34,109 nucleotides of DNA, taken from contig JAEZIO010000066.1 of assembly GCA_023436615.1 (NCBI GenBank), positions 1-34,109 of the forward strand, given 5' to 3'. The stretch is from Pseudomonadota bacterium (GTDB lineage: Bacteria; Pseudomonadota; Alphaproteobacteria; Sphingomonadales; Sphingomonadaceae). The translations under genes and the position numbers were made by a program. The notes under the pieces are model-generated. The model saw nothing but the letters and a program-made list of their open reading frames with translations, was not told the origin of the DNA and ran no database searches. Shown piece by piece: positions 6,942 to 15,705 of the stretch (position 1 is its first letter; every line of letters starts with the position of its first letter).

Positions 6942-8765
6942 TTATTCTGCAGCTTCCGCCGCCTCTTCCAGCTGCTCGGCGGCCTGGCGGAACCACATGT
7001 CGGCATAGAGTCCGCCCCGCTCGAGCAATTCCTCATGGGTACCGCTTTCGGCCACCGCACCTTCGTCGAGCACAAGGATCATGTCGGAGTTCACAACCGT
7101 CGAGAGCCTGTGCGCGATCGTGATGGTCGTGCGGTTGCGCGCGAGCCGATCGAGCGTCGCGAGGATCGCATCCTCCGTCTTGCTGTCGAGCGCGCTCGTC
7201 GCCTCGTCGAGGATCAGGATCGGCGGGTTCTTGAGCAACGTGCGCGCGATCGCAACGCGCTGCTTCTCGCCGCCCGAAAGCTTCAGGCCCCGCTCCCCGA
7301 CCATGGAATCATATCTGTCGGGCAGAACGCCTACGAAGCGATCGATCGCGGCGCCCTTGGCGGCGGCCTCGATATCCGCCTGCGTCGCCTGCTCGGCGCC
7401 GTAGCCGATGTTGTATCCGATCGTGTCGTTGAACAGCACCGTATCCTGGGGGACGATGCCAATCGCGTCGCGAAGGCTGACCTGCGTCACTTCGCTTATG
7501 TCCTGCCCGTCTATGCAGATCCGCCCCGCGGTCGGGTCGTAGAAGCGGTAAAGCAACCTGCCAATGGTGGACTTGCCGGCGCCCGACGGGCCGACGATCG
7601 CGAGCCGCGTCCCCGGCAGGGCATCGAAGCTCAGTCCCTCGAGGATTTCGCGGCCCGGTTCATAACCGAAGCGCACGTCCTCAAAGCGAACGTGGCCGCC
7701 GCTAACGAGCAAGGGCTTGGCGCCGGGTGGATCCTTGATCTCCTGGCTCGTGTCGAGCAGGTCGAACATCGCCTCCATGTCGATGAGTCCCTGCCGGATC
7801 GTCCGATACACCCACCCGAGCATGTCGAGCGGCCGGAACAGCTGCATCAGTAGGCTGTTGACCAGAACGACGTCGCCCGGCGTGAATCGGCCTTGGCTCC
7901 AGCCCCAGACGGTGAAGATCATCGCGCCCGCCATCATGGCGTTGGTAATCAGCGACTGGCCGATGTTGAGCCATGCGAGAGAGACTTCGTTGCGCACGTT
8001 GGCCCGCGCGAACTGACCGACGGCCTCGTCGTAGCGGCGCGCTTCCCGCTCCTCCGCGCCGAAATATTTGACCGTTTCGTAATTCAGGAGGGAGTCGACG
8101 GCGCGTCCGATGGCGCGGTTATCGACCTCGTTGAGCTCGCGCTGCAGGCGGGCGCGCCAGTCGGTCACCCGCCGGGTGAAGGTGATGTAGATCGCCACCA
8201 TCGCCAGCGTTGCCGCCACCAGGCCGCCGCCGAACTTGACGAAGAAGATGACGCAGATCGCCGCCAGTTCGATCAGCGTGGGGCCGATGTTGAACAGCAG
8301 GAAATAGAGCATCATGTCGATGCTCTTGGTGCCGCGCTCGACGACCTTGGTCAGCGAACCCGTCCGCCGCTCCAGGTGGAAGCGGAGCGACAGCGAATGG
8401 ACGTGGCGGAATACCTGACCGGCGAGACGGCGAGCGGCGTCCTGCCCAACCTTCTCGAACAACGCGTTGCGCAAATTGTCGGCGAGGACCCCGGCGAAGC
8501 GCGCCCCGGCATAAGCAAGGACGAGGGCGGCGACGATCGTGAACGCGGCGGCCGTCCCGGCGCCGGACATCCGGTCGATCACCGCCTTGTAGGCGAAAGG
8601 CATGACGAGAACGGCCGCCTTGCCGGCGAGCACGAGCACGACAGCGGCGATGACTCTCGCTTTCAGCTCCGCCTGCCCCTCGGGCCACAGCATCGGCAGG
8701 AAGCGCACCAGGGGCGCGAAGCTGCCGCGCTCCGTTGCCTTCTTCGCTGCCGCCTGCCGTGCCAT
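6942..8765 (-). CDS. Atm1-type ABC exporter (fused permease-ATPase)
   Basis: 607-residue half-transporter: an exporter transmembrane domain followed by an ATPase domain. The TMD has the Atm1/ABCB7 hallmarks LSLRFHLERRTG, VIERGTKSID-like (VVERGTKSIDMM), YFLLFNIGPT and LLNYETVKYF, very like the structurally known Novosphingobium aromaticivorans Atm1. The NBD has Walker A GPSGAGKST at residues 392-400, LSGGEKQR, and ILDEATSALD with an intact IAHRLST switch histidine. The family exports glutathione-based compounds (glutathione persulfide, metal-glutathione adducts) and homodimerises in the inner membrane. Start ATG 8765 is preferred; an upstream in-frame ATG at 8813 would add 16 basic, unhelpful residues. 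A role in thiol/metal homeostasis is inferred. Confidence 0.94.
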   Translation of the reverse strand: MARQAAAKKATERGSFAPLVRFLPMLWPEGQAELKARVIAAVVLVLAGKAAVLVMPFAYKAVIDRMSGAGTAAAFTIVAALVLAYAGARFAGVLADNLRNALFEKVGQDAARRLAGQVFRHVHSLSLRFHLERRTGSLTKVVERGTKSIDMMLYFLLFNIGPTLIELAAICVIFFVKFGGGLVAATLAMVAIYITFTRRVTDWRARLQRELNEVDNRAIGRAVDSLLNYETVKYFGAEEREARRYDEAVGQFARANVRNEVSLAWLNIGQSLITNAMMAGAMIFTVWGWSQGRFTPGDVVLVNSLLMQLFRPLDMLGWVYRTIRQGLIDMEAMFDLLDTSQEIKDPPGAKPLLVSGGHVRFEDVRFGYEPGREILEGLSFDALPGTRLAIVGPSGAGKSTIGRLLYRFYDPTAGRICIDGQDISEVTQVSLRDAIGIVPQDTVLFNDTIGYNIGYGAEQATQADIEAAAKGAAIDRFVGVLPDRYDSMVGERGLKLSGGEKQRVAIARTLLKNPPILILDEATSALDSKTEDAILATLDRLARNRTTITIAHRLSTVVNSDMILVLDEGAVAESGTHEELLERGGLYADMWFRQAAEQLEEAAEAAE

Positions 8766-8831
8766 CGGCTCTAGGTAAGGATGCGTATGGCGGCGGGCAA
8801 ACCTGCGATTCACACAGCCTCCGAAATGATT

Positions 8832-8856
8832 GGAACCACTCGATTAATCGACGGTT
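8832..8856 (+). promoter_or_regulatory. EcfG-type general stress promoter (candidate)
   Basis: GGAAC at 8832-8836, a 16-base spacer, then GGTT at 8853-8856. The alphaproteobacterial EcfG consensus is GGAAC-N16/17-CGTT, so only one base of the -10 element deviates. The predicted start point is about 30 bases before the ATG at 8892. The spacer contains a perfect 12-bp palindrome, TCGATTAATCGA (8839-8850). The downstream SDR belongs to a family often found in general stress regulons. Confidence 0.55.
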
Positions 8857-8891
8857 AGTCGGTGCGTTCACCTGATCGAGAGGCGGGGCGT

Positions 8892-9143
8892 ATGGGAGCC
8901 GGTTACTTCATCATCGCAATCCTTGGCTGCGCCGACGGCTCGAGCGCCTGCACGCCGCTGATGACGGTTCCGACACGCTACGAAAGCGCCGAGGCCTGCA
9001 GCGCAGCGGCGCCCGCCGCGCTCATGGCCAACAGCAATTTCGATTCGCCCAGCCTGTTCGCCGAATGCCGCCGGCAGGCGGCGCCTGCCTCGGCCGAGCG
9101 CGAGACCAAGCCGAATCCCGAGCGCGACGCGCGGAGAGGCTAG
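8892..9143 (+). CDS. small protein of unknown function, sphingomonad type
   Basis: 83-residue protein, not assigned to a named family. The start ATG 8892 has a purine-rich GAGAGGCGGGG stretch before it. A short hydrophobic N-terminus (MGAGYFIIAILGCADG) is followed by a segment with four more cysteines in the pattern CTPL, ACSAAA, ECRR, and a charged, proline-rich tail. Short cysteine-containing proteins with the same opening and the phrase PTRYES-EAC are, to my recollection, common in Sphingomonas. The stop is immediately followed by the ATG of the SDR gene, so both are one transcript behind the EcfG-like promoter. Export or membrane anchoring through the weak N-terminal segment is possible but unproven. 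Confidence 0.75.
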   Translation: MGAGYFIIAILGCADGSSACTPLMTVPTRYESAEACSAAAPAALMANSNFDSPSLFAECRRQAAPASAERETKPNPERDARRG

Positions 9144-10013
9144 ATGCAAGACGGCAGCGACGTCCTGATCCCCAAGCACGAAGAGGCGAAGGACGATCTT
9201 CCGGGAAGCGAAGCCAAGCTCGATCCGAAGCCGGACTGGGAGCCGCGCTATCGCGGATCCGACAGGCTGAAGGACAAGGTCGCGCTGGTCACCGGCGGCG
9301 ACAGCGGAATCGGCCGGGCCGTCGCCGCGCTCTATGCGCGCGAGGGCGCCGACATCGCCATCGTCTATTTGTGCGAGCATGAGGACGCGGAGAAGACCAA
9401 GCAGATCGTCGAGGCCGAGGGTCGCCGGGCCGTCACGATCGCCGGCGACGTCGGAAGCAAGGAATTCTGCGAGCAGGCGGTAAAGCAAACCGTCAACGAG
9501 CTCGGGCGGCTCGACATCCTCGTCAACAATGCCGGCGAGCAGCATTGGGACAAGGACATCCGCGACATCAGCGAGGAGCAGCTTCGGCGCACCTTCCAGA
9601 CCAACATCTACTCGATGTTCTTCATGGTCCAGGCGGCGCGACCGCACCTGAAGAGCGGGTCCTCCATCATCAACTGCACGTCGGTGACGATGTACAAGGG
9701 CTCGCCGCTGCTGCTGGACTATAGCGCCACGAAGGGCGCGATCACCGCTTTCACCCGCTCGCTCGCCAAGAATCTGGTGGAGGACGGAATCCGCGTCAAC
9801 GCGGTGGCCCCCGGGCCGATCTGGACTCCCCTCAACCCGTTCGGTGGTCAGCCCAAGGAAAAGATCCCTGAATTCGGCAAGGACACGCCGATGGGCCGGC
9901 CCGGCCAACCGAACGAAGTCGCGCCATCGTTCCTGTTCCTCGCCTGCGAGGACTCCAGCTACATGATCGGGCAGGTCCTTCACCCCGACGGGGGCGATTC
10001 CACTTCCAGCTAA
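9144..10013 (+). CDS. SDR family oxidoreductase (YghA/YdaD-like general stress type)
   Basis: 289-residue short-chain dehydrogenase with the roughly 45-residue N-terminal extension (PKPDWEPRYRGSDRLKDKVAL) typical of the stress-associated YghA/YdaD/YhxC group. The NAD(P)-binding motif TGGDSGIG is at residues 50-57, LVNNAG follows in the usual place, the catalytic Ser is in CTSVTMYKG, and Tyr193 and Lys197 form YSATK. The ending ...GQVLHPDGGDSTSS is family-like but with an unusual Ser/Thr tail. Substrate unknown. It starts directly after the stop of the small upstream gene, and both probably answer to the EcfG-type stress promoter. Confidence 0.93.
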   Translation: MQDGSDVLIPKHEEAKDDLPGSEAKLDPKPDWEPRYRGSDRLKDKVALVTGGDSGIGRAVAALYAREGADIAIVYLCEHEDAEKTKQIVEAEGRRAVTIAGDVGSKEFCEQAVKQTVNELGRLDILVNNAGEQHWDKDIRDISEEQLRRTFQTNIYSMFFMVQAARPHLKSGSSIINCTSVTMYKGSPLLLDYSATKGAITAFTRSLAKNLVEDGIRVNAVAPGPIWTPLNPFGGQPKEKIPEFGKDTPMGRPGQPNEVAPSFLFLACEDSSYMIGQVLHPDGGDSTSS

Positions 10014-10055
10014 TCCGGTTGACCGCCGGCCGCCTGCCCGCCGATAGCGCAGGCA

Positions 10056-11993
10056 ATGGCCGGAGAAGCGCGATTGAAGGAAGCGGTGGCCGCATTTCAA
10101 CGCGGCGACCTCGCCCGTGCCCGCAACCTGGCTGAGCAAGCGGGGAGCGCCGACAGATCGCCCAAATGGCAGCATCTGCTGGGGCTGATCGATTGCCGCT
10201 CCGGCTCCCTGGAGAGCGGCGTGGAGCGGTTGAGGTCCGCGTGCGAGGCAGACCCGCAAAACGTCGCGTATCGCGTGATGCTCGTTCGGGCGCTCGTCGA
10301 CAGCGGCCGTGCCGGCGAGGCGCTCGAAGCCGCCGTTCCGCCGGCCGGAACGACGGCGGCCGAGCTCGCGCTATGGCACGCGCGCGCTCAGGCCGCCGAT
10401 GCTGCCGAAAATGCCGATGCCGCACAGGAGGCGTGGCGGCATGTCTGCGCGGCCATGCCCCAGGATTGGCGGGCCTGGAGCAGCTACGGCAACGCGCTTC
10501 TCGCAACCGCGCGCTGGGACAAGGCCTCGGAGGCCTTCCGCCGAGCGACCGCTCTCAACCCATCCGAGCTGTCGTTGCGGCGGATGCTCGCGACGGCGCT
10601 GGGACAGGCGGGACGCACCAGGGAGGCGGCCGATGAATTGCTGTTGTGGGCCGACGCCGCTCCCCCTGACGCCGGGACGCGCATCCTTCTCGCGCGCCTG
10701 CTTGCCGACATCGGGCGCGACGAGGAATCACTCGAACAGCTCGACAAGGGCGTCCAGCTGGCAACGGGCGAGCGCTGGTCGGGAGATCATGCGCAGCTCC
10801 TCCAAATGGCCAAACCTGCCGCCGAGCTGAACGTCGCCCTGCTGCGGGAGCTGGCCCGGCTCCTCGAACGAACGAGCCGCATCGGCCTCTTACGCAATCT
10901 GCTCGCCGAGAGCGCGAACGCCGGAGTGGCGCCGGAGCAGCTCGGTTATCCGGCGGCGGCAGTGGCGCTCAAGGACGGCGAAGCGGAGGAAGCGAAGCGC
11001 CTTCTGCTGGCTGACGGGAGCGGAGCCGCTCCACTTCACTGGCACTGGCTCATGGCGCGAACCGCCGAGGCGCTCGGCGACAGCCAGATGGCATTCGCGG
11101 AAGCCGAAGCGATGAACCGCTCGGTGCCGGATTATGACGAGTGGCGACGCAAGGCGGGAGAGCATATCGCGTGGGTGCGCGGCCTGTCAGACATCGTAAC
11201 CGCTCCCTGGGGCGCGCGGCTGAAGCCGCTCGATAAGGGCAAGGAGGCGGCTCCGGCGCTTCTTGTGGGCTTCCCTCGCTCGGGCACGACACTGCTCGAC
11301 ACGTTCCTGATGGGGCATCCGCGCGCGGAAGTGCTCGAGGAAATCCCCACCCTGCACGCGGTCGAGGGCATCCTCGGCAAGCTTGTTGACCTGCCGGACA
11401 AATCGCCGAGTGACCTTGCGCGGGCGCGCGCGGCGTATTTTGCCGAAATGCGTCGCCACGTCCTAGCGGACTTCGACGGTCTGATAGTCGACAAGCTGCC
11501 GCTGAAGCTGCTCGGAGTGCCGTTCGTTCACGCGATCCTTCCCGACACGCGCATCGTTTTCGCGCAGCGCCACCCGTGCGATTGCGTGCTGAGCTGCTTC
11601 ATGCAGCCGTTCGCGCTGAACAACTCGATGGCCTGCTTCCTCGACGTCCGCGATGCCGCCGTCTTCTACGACGCCGTGATGACCTACTGGACCAGGGTTC
11701 GCGAAGTGCTGCCGCTGAAGGTTCACACGGTGGTTTACGAAAAGCTGGTCGCCGAACCGGAAAGCGTGCTGCGCCCACTCGTAGATTTTCTCGGGCTAGA
11801 GTGGGACGAGCGCATCCTCGACCACCGCGCCACGGCACAGGCCAGAGGGGCGATCAGCACGCCCAGCTACGACCAGGTCGTGCAGCCGTTAAGCACCAGA
11901 GCGAGCGGCCGGTGGCGCCGTTATGAAAAGCAGCTCGCGCCGGTCCTTCCGTTGCTCCTCCCATGGGCGAAGCGGCTTGGGTATGCGCAATGA
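10056..11993 (+). CDS. TPR-sulfotransferase 1 of 3
   Basis: 645-residue cytoplasmic protein: an N-terminal TPR-like helical region (about residues 1-370, repeats such as WHARAQAADAAENADAAQEAW and ASEAFRRATALNPSE) and a C-terminal sulfotransferase domain. The PAPS 5'-phosphosulfate loop GFPRSGTT is at residues 405-412. The likely catalytic base is in VLEE (426-429), DKLP lies at 479-482, the 3'-phosphate element RHPCD-x3-S starts at Arg505, and YDQVVQPLSTRASGRW closes the domain. The order and wording resemble tyrosylprotein sulfotransferases (TPST), so a protein or peptide acceptor is plausible but unproven. No Shine-Dalgarno is evident at ATG 10056. The stop overlaps the next start (ATGA). 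Confidence 0.93.
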   Translation: MAGEARLKEAVAAFQRGDLARARNLAEQAGSADRSPKWQHLLGLIDCRSGSLESGVERLRSACEADPQNVAYRVMLVRALVDSGRAGEALEAAVPPAGTTAAELALWHARAQAADAAENADAAQEAWRHVCAAMPQDWRAWSSYGNALLATARWDKASEAFRRATALNPSELSLRRMLATALGQAGRTREAADELLLWADAAPPDAGTRILLARLLADIGRDEESLEQLDKGVQLATGERWSGDHAQLLQMAKPAAELNVALLRELARLLERTSRIGLLRNLLAESANAGVAPEQLGYPAAAVALKDGEAEEAKRLLLADGSGAAPLHWHWLMARTAEALGDSQMAFAEAEAMNRSVPDYDEWRRKAGEHIAWVRGLSDIVTAPWGARLKPLDKGKEAAPALLVGFPRSGTTLLDTFLMGHPRAEVLEEIPTLHAVEGILGKLVDLPDKSPSDLARARAAYFAEMRRHVLADFDGLIVDKLPLKLLGVPFVHAILPDTRIVFAQRHPCDCVLSCFMQPFALNNSMACFLDVRDAAVFYDAVMTYWTRVREVLPLKVHTVVYEKLVAEPESVLRPLVDFLGLEWDERILDHRATAQARGAISTPSYDQVVQPLSTRASGRWRRYEKQLAPVLPLLLPWAKRLGYAQ

Positions 11994-13651
11994 ACGCCGA
12001 AGCCGACTTCGCCGAAGCGCTCGATGCATTTCAGCGGGGTAGTTTCGAGCGCGCCCGCGAGCTCGCCGAGCTCGGCCTGGCAGCGGCTCCCTCGCCCAAG
12101 TGGCGCCATCTGCTTGGACTGGCTCACTGCCGCGCGGGGAATCCTTCCGCGGGCCTCGACCATCTCCGCGCTGCGGCCGAAGCCGAGCCCGGCAACGCCG
12201 GCTTCCAGCTGATGTTGATGCGCGCCCTGGTGGATGCCGGCCGTCCTCGCGACGTGCTCGCAATGGCCGAGCCTCCGCCTATCGCGTCACCGGCCGACAT
12301 GGCCCTGTGGGAGGCGCGGGCCGAAGCAGCCGATGCCGCAGGCGACAGCGAAGCTGCGGCCGCGGCTCGAGAACGGCTCACTGGCGTCTTGGTGGAGGCT
12401 GGCCGCGGGCTTCAGAGCCAGCTGCGGTTCGACGAAGCGGAAGAAGCGTTCCGCCGCGCGCACGCGCTCAACCCGATGAACGTCGATGTCGTCCGCGAGC
12501 TCGGCCTTGCGCTGGAGCGTACCAACAAGCTCGATGCACTGGCCAGACTGCTGAAGGAAGTCGAGAAGGCCGGAATTGCCACCGAACGTTTGCCGTACCT
12601 TCGCGCGGTGCTGGCGCGGCGCCAGGACCGGCTCGAGGAGGCGCACGATTTGCTTCTCCGCGCAGATCCGGAAGAGGATCCCGTGCGGTGGCATGCCTTG
12701 CGCGCCAAGATCGCCGACGCGCTCGGCAGTAGCGCGGAAGCGTTCGAAGCGGCCACGGCGATGAATCGGGCCGCGATCGCCAACACATCCGGCGCGAAGG
12801 ACCCAGAGGCGTGGAAGCGCAAGACCGGCGCCTATCGCGAGGAGCAGCATGCTCTTGCGCGGACGATCACCCGCGACTGGGCCGCCCGCGTGCCGTTGCT
12901 CACCGAGCCTTGCTCGAAGCGCGTTTCCTTCCTGATCGGATTCCCCCGATCCGGGACGACTCTTCTCGACACCTTCCTGCTCGGCCACCCCCAGGTGAAG
13001 GTGCTGGAAGAACGCCAGCTCGTCGGCCGCGCGGCTGCCGCGGTAGGGCCGACGGAGCGCCTGCCGCGCTCGTCCTTGCCCAAACTGAGGAAGGCGCGTT
13101 CCGCCTATCTGGCGATGCTGGCCGACGAGGTTGGCCGAGATTTCGACGGGCTCACGGTAGACAAGTTCCCGCTCGACATGGCGTCGGCCCCGCTCATCCA
13201 GGCCATCTTCCCCGGCGCGCCCTTCATCTTCGCGCTGAGGCACCCGTGCGACGTCGTCCTCAGCGGGTTCATGCAGCCGTTCGGCGTGGTCAACTTCGCC
13301 GACATCGCCGACGCCGCCGATTATTACGATGCGATGATGAGCATCTGGACCGCCTCTCGCGAAGCCATGCAGCTCAACGTCCACACGGTCGTCTATGAAG
13401 AGCTGGTGCGCGACCCCGAAGCGGTTCTTCGGCCGCTGCTCGATTTCCTCGGCCTCGATTGGGACGCACGCGTCCTCGATCACGAGCGGACGGCCAAAGC
13501 GCGCGGCACCATCGTCACCCCGAGCTACGATCAGGTGACGGAGCCGATCACCACGCGCGCCGCCGGACGCTGGAAGCGGTACGAGAAGCAGCTTGAGCCG
13601 GTGCTTCCGATCCTCCTGCCGTGGGCCAAGCGGCTGGGCTATCGCGAGTGA
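11990..13651 (+). CDS. TPR-sulfotransferase 2 of 3 (short TPR region)
   Basis: 553-residue paralogue of the preceding gene, starting at the ATG inside the ATGA overlap (MNAEADFAEALDAFQRG). All catalytic elements are retained: GFPRSGTT at residues 317-324, VLEE, DKFP, RHPCDVVLSGF, and TPSYDQVTEPITTRAAGRW. The N-terminal TPR region is roughly 90-100 residues shorter than in copies 1 and 3: the segment between the first paralogous block and LRFDEAEEAFRRAHALNP is missing, which removes two to three helical repeats. Since TPRs normally choose the partner, this copy may act on a different substrate. Translational coupling to both neighbours is expected. Confidence 0.92.
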   Translation: MNAEADFAEALDAFQRGSFERARELAELGLAAAPSPKWRHLLGLAHCRAGNPSAGLDHLRAAAEAEPGNAGFQLMLMRALVDAGRPRDVLAMAEPPPIASPADMALWEARAEAADAAGDSEAAAAARERLTGVLVEAGRGLQSQLRFDEAEEAFRRAHALNPMNVDVVRELGLALERTNKLDALARLLKEVEKAGIATERLPYLRAVLARRQDRLEEAHDLLLRADPEEDPVRWHALRAKIADALGSSAEAFEAATAMNRAAIANTSGAKDPEAWKRKTGAYREEQHALARTITRDWAARVPLLTEPCSKRVSFLIGFPRSGTTLLDTFLLGHPQVKVLEERQLVGRAAAAVGPTERLPRSSLPKLRKARSAYLAMLADEVGRDFDGLTVDKFPLDMASAPLIQAIFPGAPFIFALRHPCDVVLSGFMQPFGVVNFADIADAADYYDAMMSIWTASREAMQLNVHTVVYEELVRDPEAVLRPLLDFLGLDWDARVLDHERTAKARGTIVTPSYDQVTEPITTRAAGRWKRYEKQLEPVLPILLPWAKRLGYRE

Positions 13652-15624
13652 GCCCGACGGCAGAATTCCGCGAAGCCCTGGACGCGTTCCGGAACGGCGA
13701 CGTGGACCGCGCGCAAAAGCTCGCCGAAGCGGCCGTCAAAGCTGGCCCCAGCGCCGAATGGCAGCATCTGCTCGGGCTGATCCATTGCCGGCTAGGGGAT
13801 TCGGCGCGTGGCCTCGAGAACCTTCGCGCCGCCGCCGAAGCCGAGCCTCGCAACGCCGCGTTCCAGGTAATGCTTGCTCGCGCGCTCGTTGACTCCGGAA
13901 GGGCTGCGGATGTCCTGGCACTGGCGGAGCCGCCGCCGATCACCACCGCGGCGCTGCTGGCGCTATGGCAGGTGCGGGGCGAGGCCGCGGACGCAGCGGG
14001 CGAGTGCGCGGCGTCAGCCGTTGCCTGGGGCACGGTCGCGGCAGCCGCGCCAACCGACTGGCGGGCGCACGCGAATCTCGGCAATGCGCTCGCGGCACAG
14101 GATCGGTGGGAGGAAGCCGCCGAGGCGTTCTCCCGCGCGGCGAGCCTGAACCCGGACGACGCGGAGCTTCGGCGCAAGGCCGGCGCGGCGCTCGCTCAGG
14201 CGGCACGGCTCGACCAGGCCGTCGACCATTTCCGCGCTGCGGTCGAGATCGACCCGAGCGATGTTGATACGCGGTTGCTTCTCGCGCGGGCGCTCGCCGG
14301 CCTCGAGATGCACCAGGAAGCGCTTGGCGAGCTCGCGACGGTCCGAAGCCGCCAGCCCGGTCTCGCCGGCCTCGACCTTGCGATCGCGGGAAGCGAGCTC
14401 GCGCTTATGCGCGTCGAGGCCGCCGGGGAGGCGTTTGAGCGGGCGCTCGCAAAAGCGCCGCGCGATATCGAGACGCTGGACAAGGCCGGCGCCTATTTCG
14501 AGCGAACGAACCAGCTCGGCCGGCTCAATACTTTGCTGACGTCGGCGGAAGCTGCAGGCATCCCGCGCGAGGCTCTCGCGCTGTTGTGGGCGTCGCGCGA
14601 GCGCCGCGAAGGGCGGCTCCAAAGCGCGCTTGAACTGCTCCTCGGAACAGGCGCCGACGACGATCCCGTTCGATGGTGCCGCCTGCGCTCGAAGATCGCG
14701 GACTCACAAGGCGATGCCGCCGAGGCCTTCCAGGCGGCCGGGAAGATGAATCGCGCGACGAAGGATTACGACGGCTGGCGCAGCAGGGCGGCGGCTCAGC
14801 GGCGCCGCCTGCGCGAGCTCGCCACAGCGATCACGCCGGAATGGGCGGCAGCGCTCCCACAGCTCCCGTTGGAGGGGCGGACGCCTGCGTTCCTGGTCGG
14901 CTTCCCTCGCTCGGGTACCACCTTGGTCGACACCTTCCTGATGGGCCATCCCAATACTGCGGTTCTTGAGGAGCGGCCGGCGCTCATCCAAGCCGGCAAC
15001 GTCGTCGGCGCGCTCGCTGACCTGCCGAATGCGTCGGCAAAAACCCTTCAGGACGCCCGCAGCGCCTATTTCAGCGGAATTGAGGCGGACGTGGGCCCGG
15101 GCTTTCCAGGCCTCGTGATCGACAAGCAGCCGCTCAACATGACGATGGCGCCGCTTATCCATTGCCTTTTCCAGGACGCGGCCATTCTGTTTGCGCAGAG
15201 GCATCCGTGCGACGCCGTGCTGAGCGGTTTCCTGCAAGGCTTCGTGCCGTCGACAAGCATGGCCAACTTCCTGGACATCGGCGACGCAGCCGACTTTTAC
15301 GACGCCGCCATGAGCGTGTGGGCCGCATCGGTGGACGCGCTTCCGCTCAAGGTCGCCTCCATAGTGTACGAGGATCTGGTCGCCGATCCTGAAGCTGAGC
15401 TTCGCCCGGCTGTAACCTTCCTTGGCCTCCAATGGGACGACAGGCTTCTCGATCACCAGGCGACGGCGAAGTCGCGCGGAATGATCAAGACGGCGAGCTA
15501 CGACCAGGTCGTGGCACCCCTCACAACCTCGGCGAGCGGCCGCTGGAAGCGCTACGAGAAGCAGCTCGAGCCGGTGCTTCCGATCCTCATGCCGTGGGCG
15601 GAGCGGCTGGGATACCGCCACTGA
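13648..15624 (+). CDS. TPR-sulfotransferase 3 of 3
   Basis: 658-residue paralogue; GTG start at 13648 in a GTGA overlap with copy 2, the same junction type as between copies 1 and 2. TPR units are the clearest here, e.g. AHANLGNALAAQDRWEEAAE then FSRAASLNPDDAE and a following VDHFRAAVEIDPSD repeat. The PAPS loop GFPRSGTT is at residues 418-425, followed by VLEE, DKQP, RHPCDAVLSGF and TASYDQVVAPLTTSASGRW. Its last about 26 codons differ from copy 2 at only about seven bases, whereas copy 1 is more diverged, suggesting that copies 2 and 3 split last or exchanged sequence. No signal peptide or membrane segment. A palindrome follows the stop by one base. Confidence 0.93.
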   Translation: MSPTAEFREALDAFRNGDVDRAQKLAEAAVKAGPSAEWQHLLGLIHCRLGDSARGLENLRAAAEAEPRNAAFQVMLARALVDSGRAADVLALAEPPPITTAALLALWQVRGEAADAAGECAASAVAWGTVAAAAPTDWRAHANLGNALAAQDRWEEAAEAFSRAASLNPDDAELRRKAGAALAQAARLDQAVDHFRAAVEIDPSDVDTRLLLARALAGLEMHQEALGELATVRSRQPGLAGLDLAIAGSELALMRVEAAGEAFERALAKAPRDIETLDKAGAYFERTNQLGRLNTLLTSAEAAGIPREALALLWASRERREGRLQSALELLLGTGADDDPVRWCRLRSKIADSQGDAAEAFQAAGKMNRATKDYDGWRSRAAAQRRRLRELATAITPEWAAALPQLPLEGRTPAFLVGFPRSGTTLVDTFLMGHPNTAVLEERPALIQAGNVVGALADLPNASAKTLQDARSAYFSGIEADVGPGFPGLVIDKQPLNMTMAPLIHCLFQDAAILFAQRHPCDAVLSGFLQGFVPSTSMANFLDIGDAADFYDAAMSVWAASVDALPLKVASIVYEDLVADPEAELRPAVTFLGLQWDDRLLDHQATAKSRGMIKTASYDQVVAPLTTSASGRWKRYEKQLEPVLPILMPWAERLGYRH

Positions 15625-15625
15625 C

Positions 15626-15642
15626 TTGGGAGATTTTCCCAA
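15626..15642. promoter_or_regulatory. palindrome 1, candidate enhancer-binding-protein site
   Basis: TTGGGA and TCCCAA arms with a 5-base spacer, just after the sulfotransferase stop. It has no T-run after it, so it is a weak terminator candidate. Its centre lies about 99 bases upstream of the predicted sigma-54 start point, the distance expected for an activator site, and 21 bases (two helical turns) from the next palindrome. Confidence 0.45.
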
Positions 15643-15647
15643 CTGAC

Positions 15648-15662
15648 GGCGGCAATTCCGCC
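15648..15662. promoter_or_regulatory. palindrome 2, candidate enhancer-binding-protein site
   Basis: GGCGG and CCGCC arms around a 5-base AT-rich core (CAATT). It shares the 5-base spacer of the first palindrome and sits two helical turns downstream of it, about 78 bases upstream of the predicted start point. The arm sequences differ from those of palindrome 1, so a common protein is not certain. Confidence 0.35.
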
Positions 15663-15705
15663 AGCACATTTGCAGCTCGGATTGTTTTCATTGGATAATT
15701 TCAAT

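Noticed and set aside
15626..15642. Palindrome after the third sulfotransferase as an intrinsic terminator
   Set aside because: Six-bp stem without T-run; position relative to the sigma-54 promoter fits an activator site better, though both are possible.
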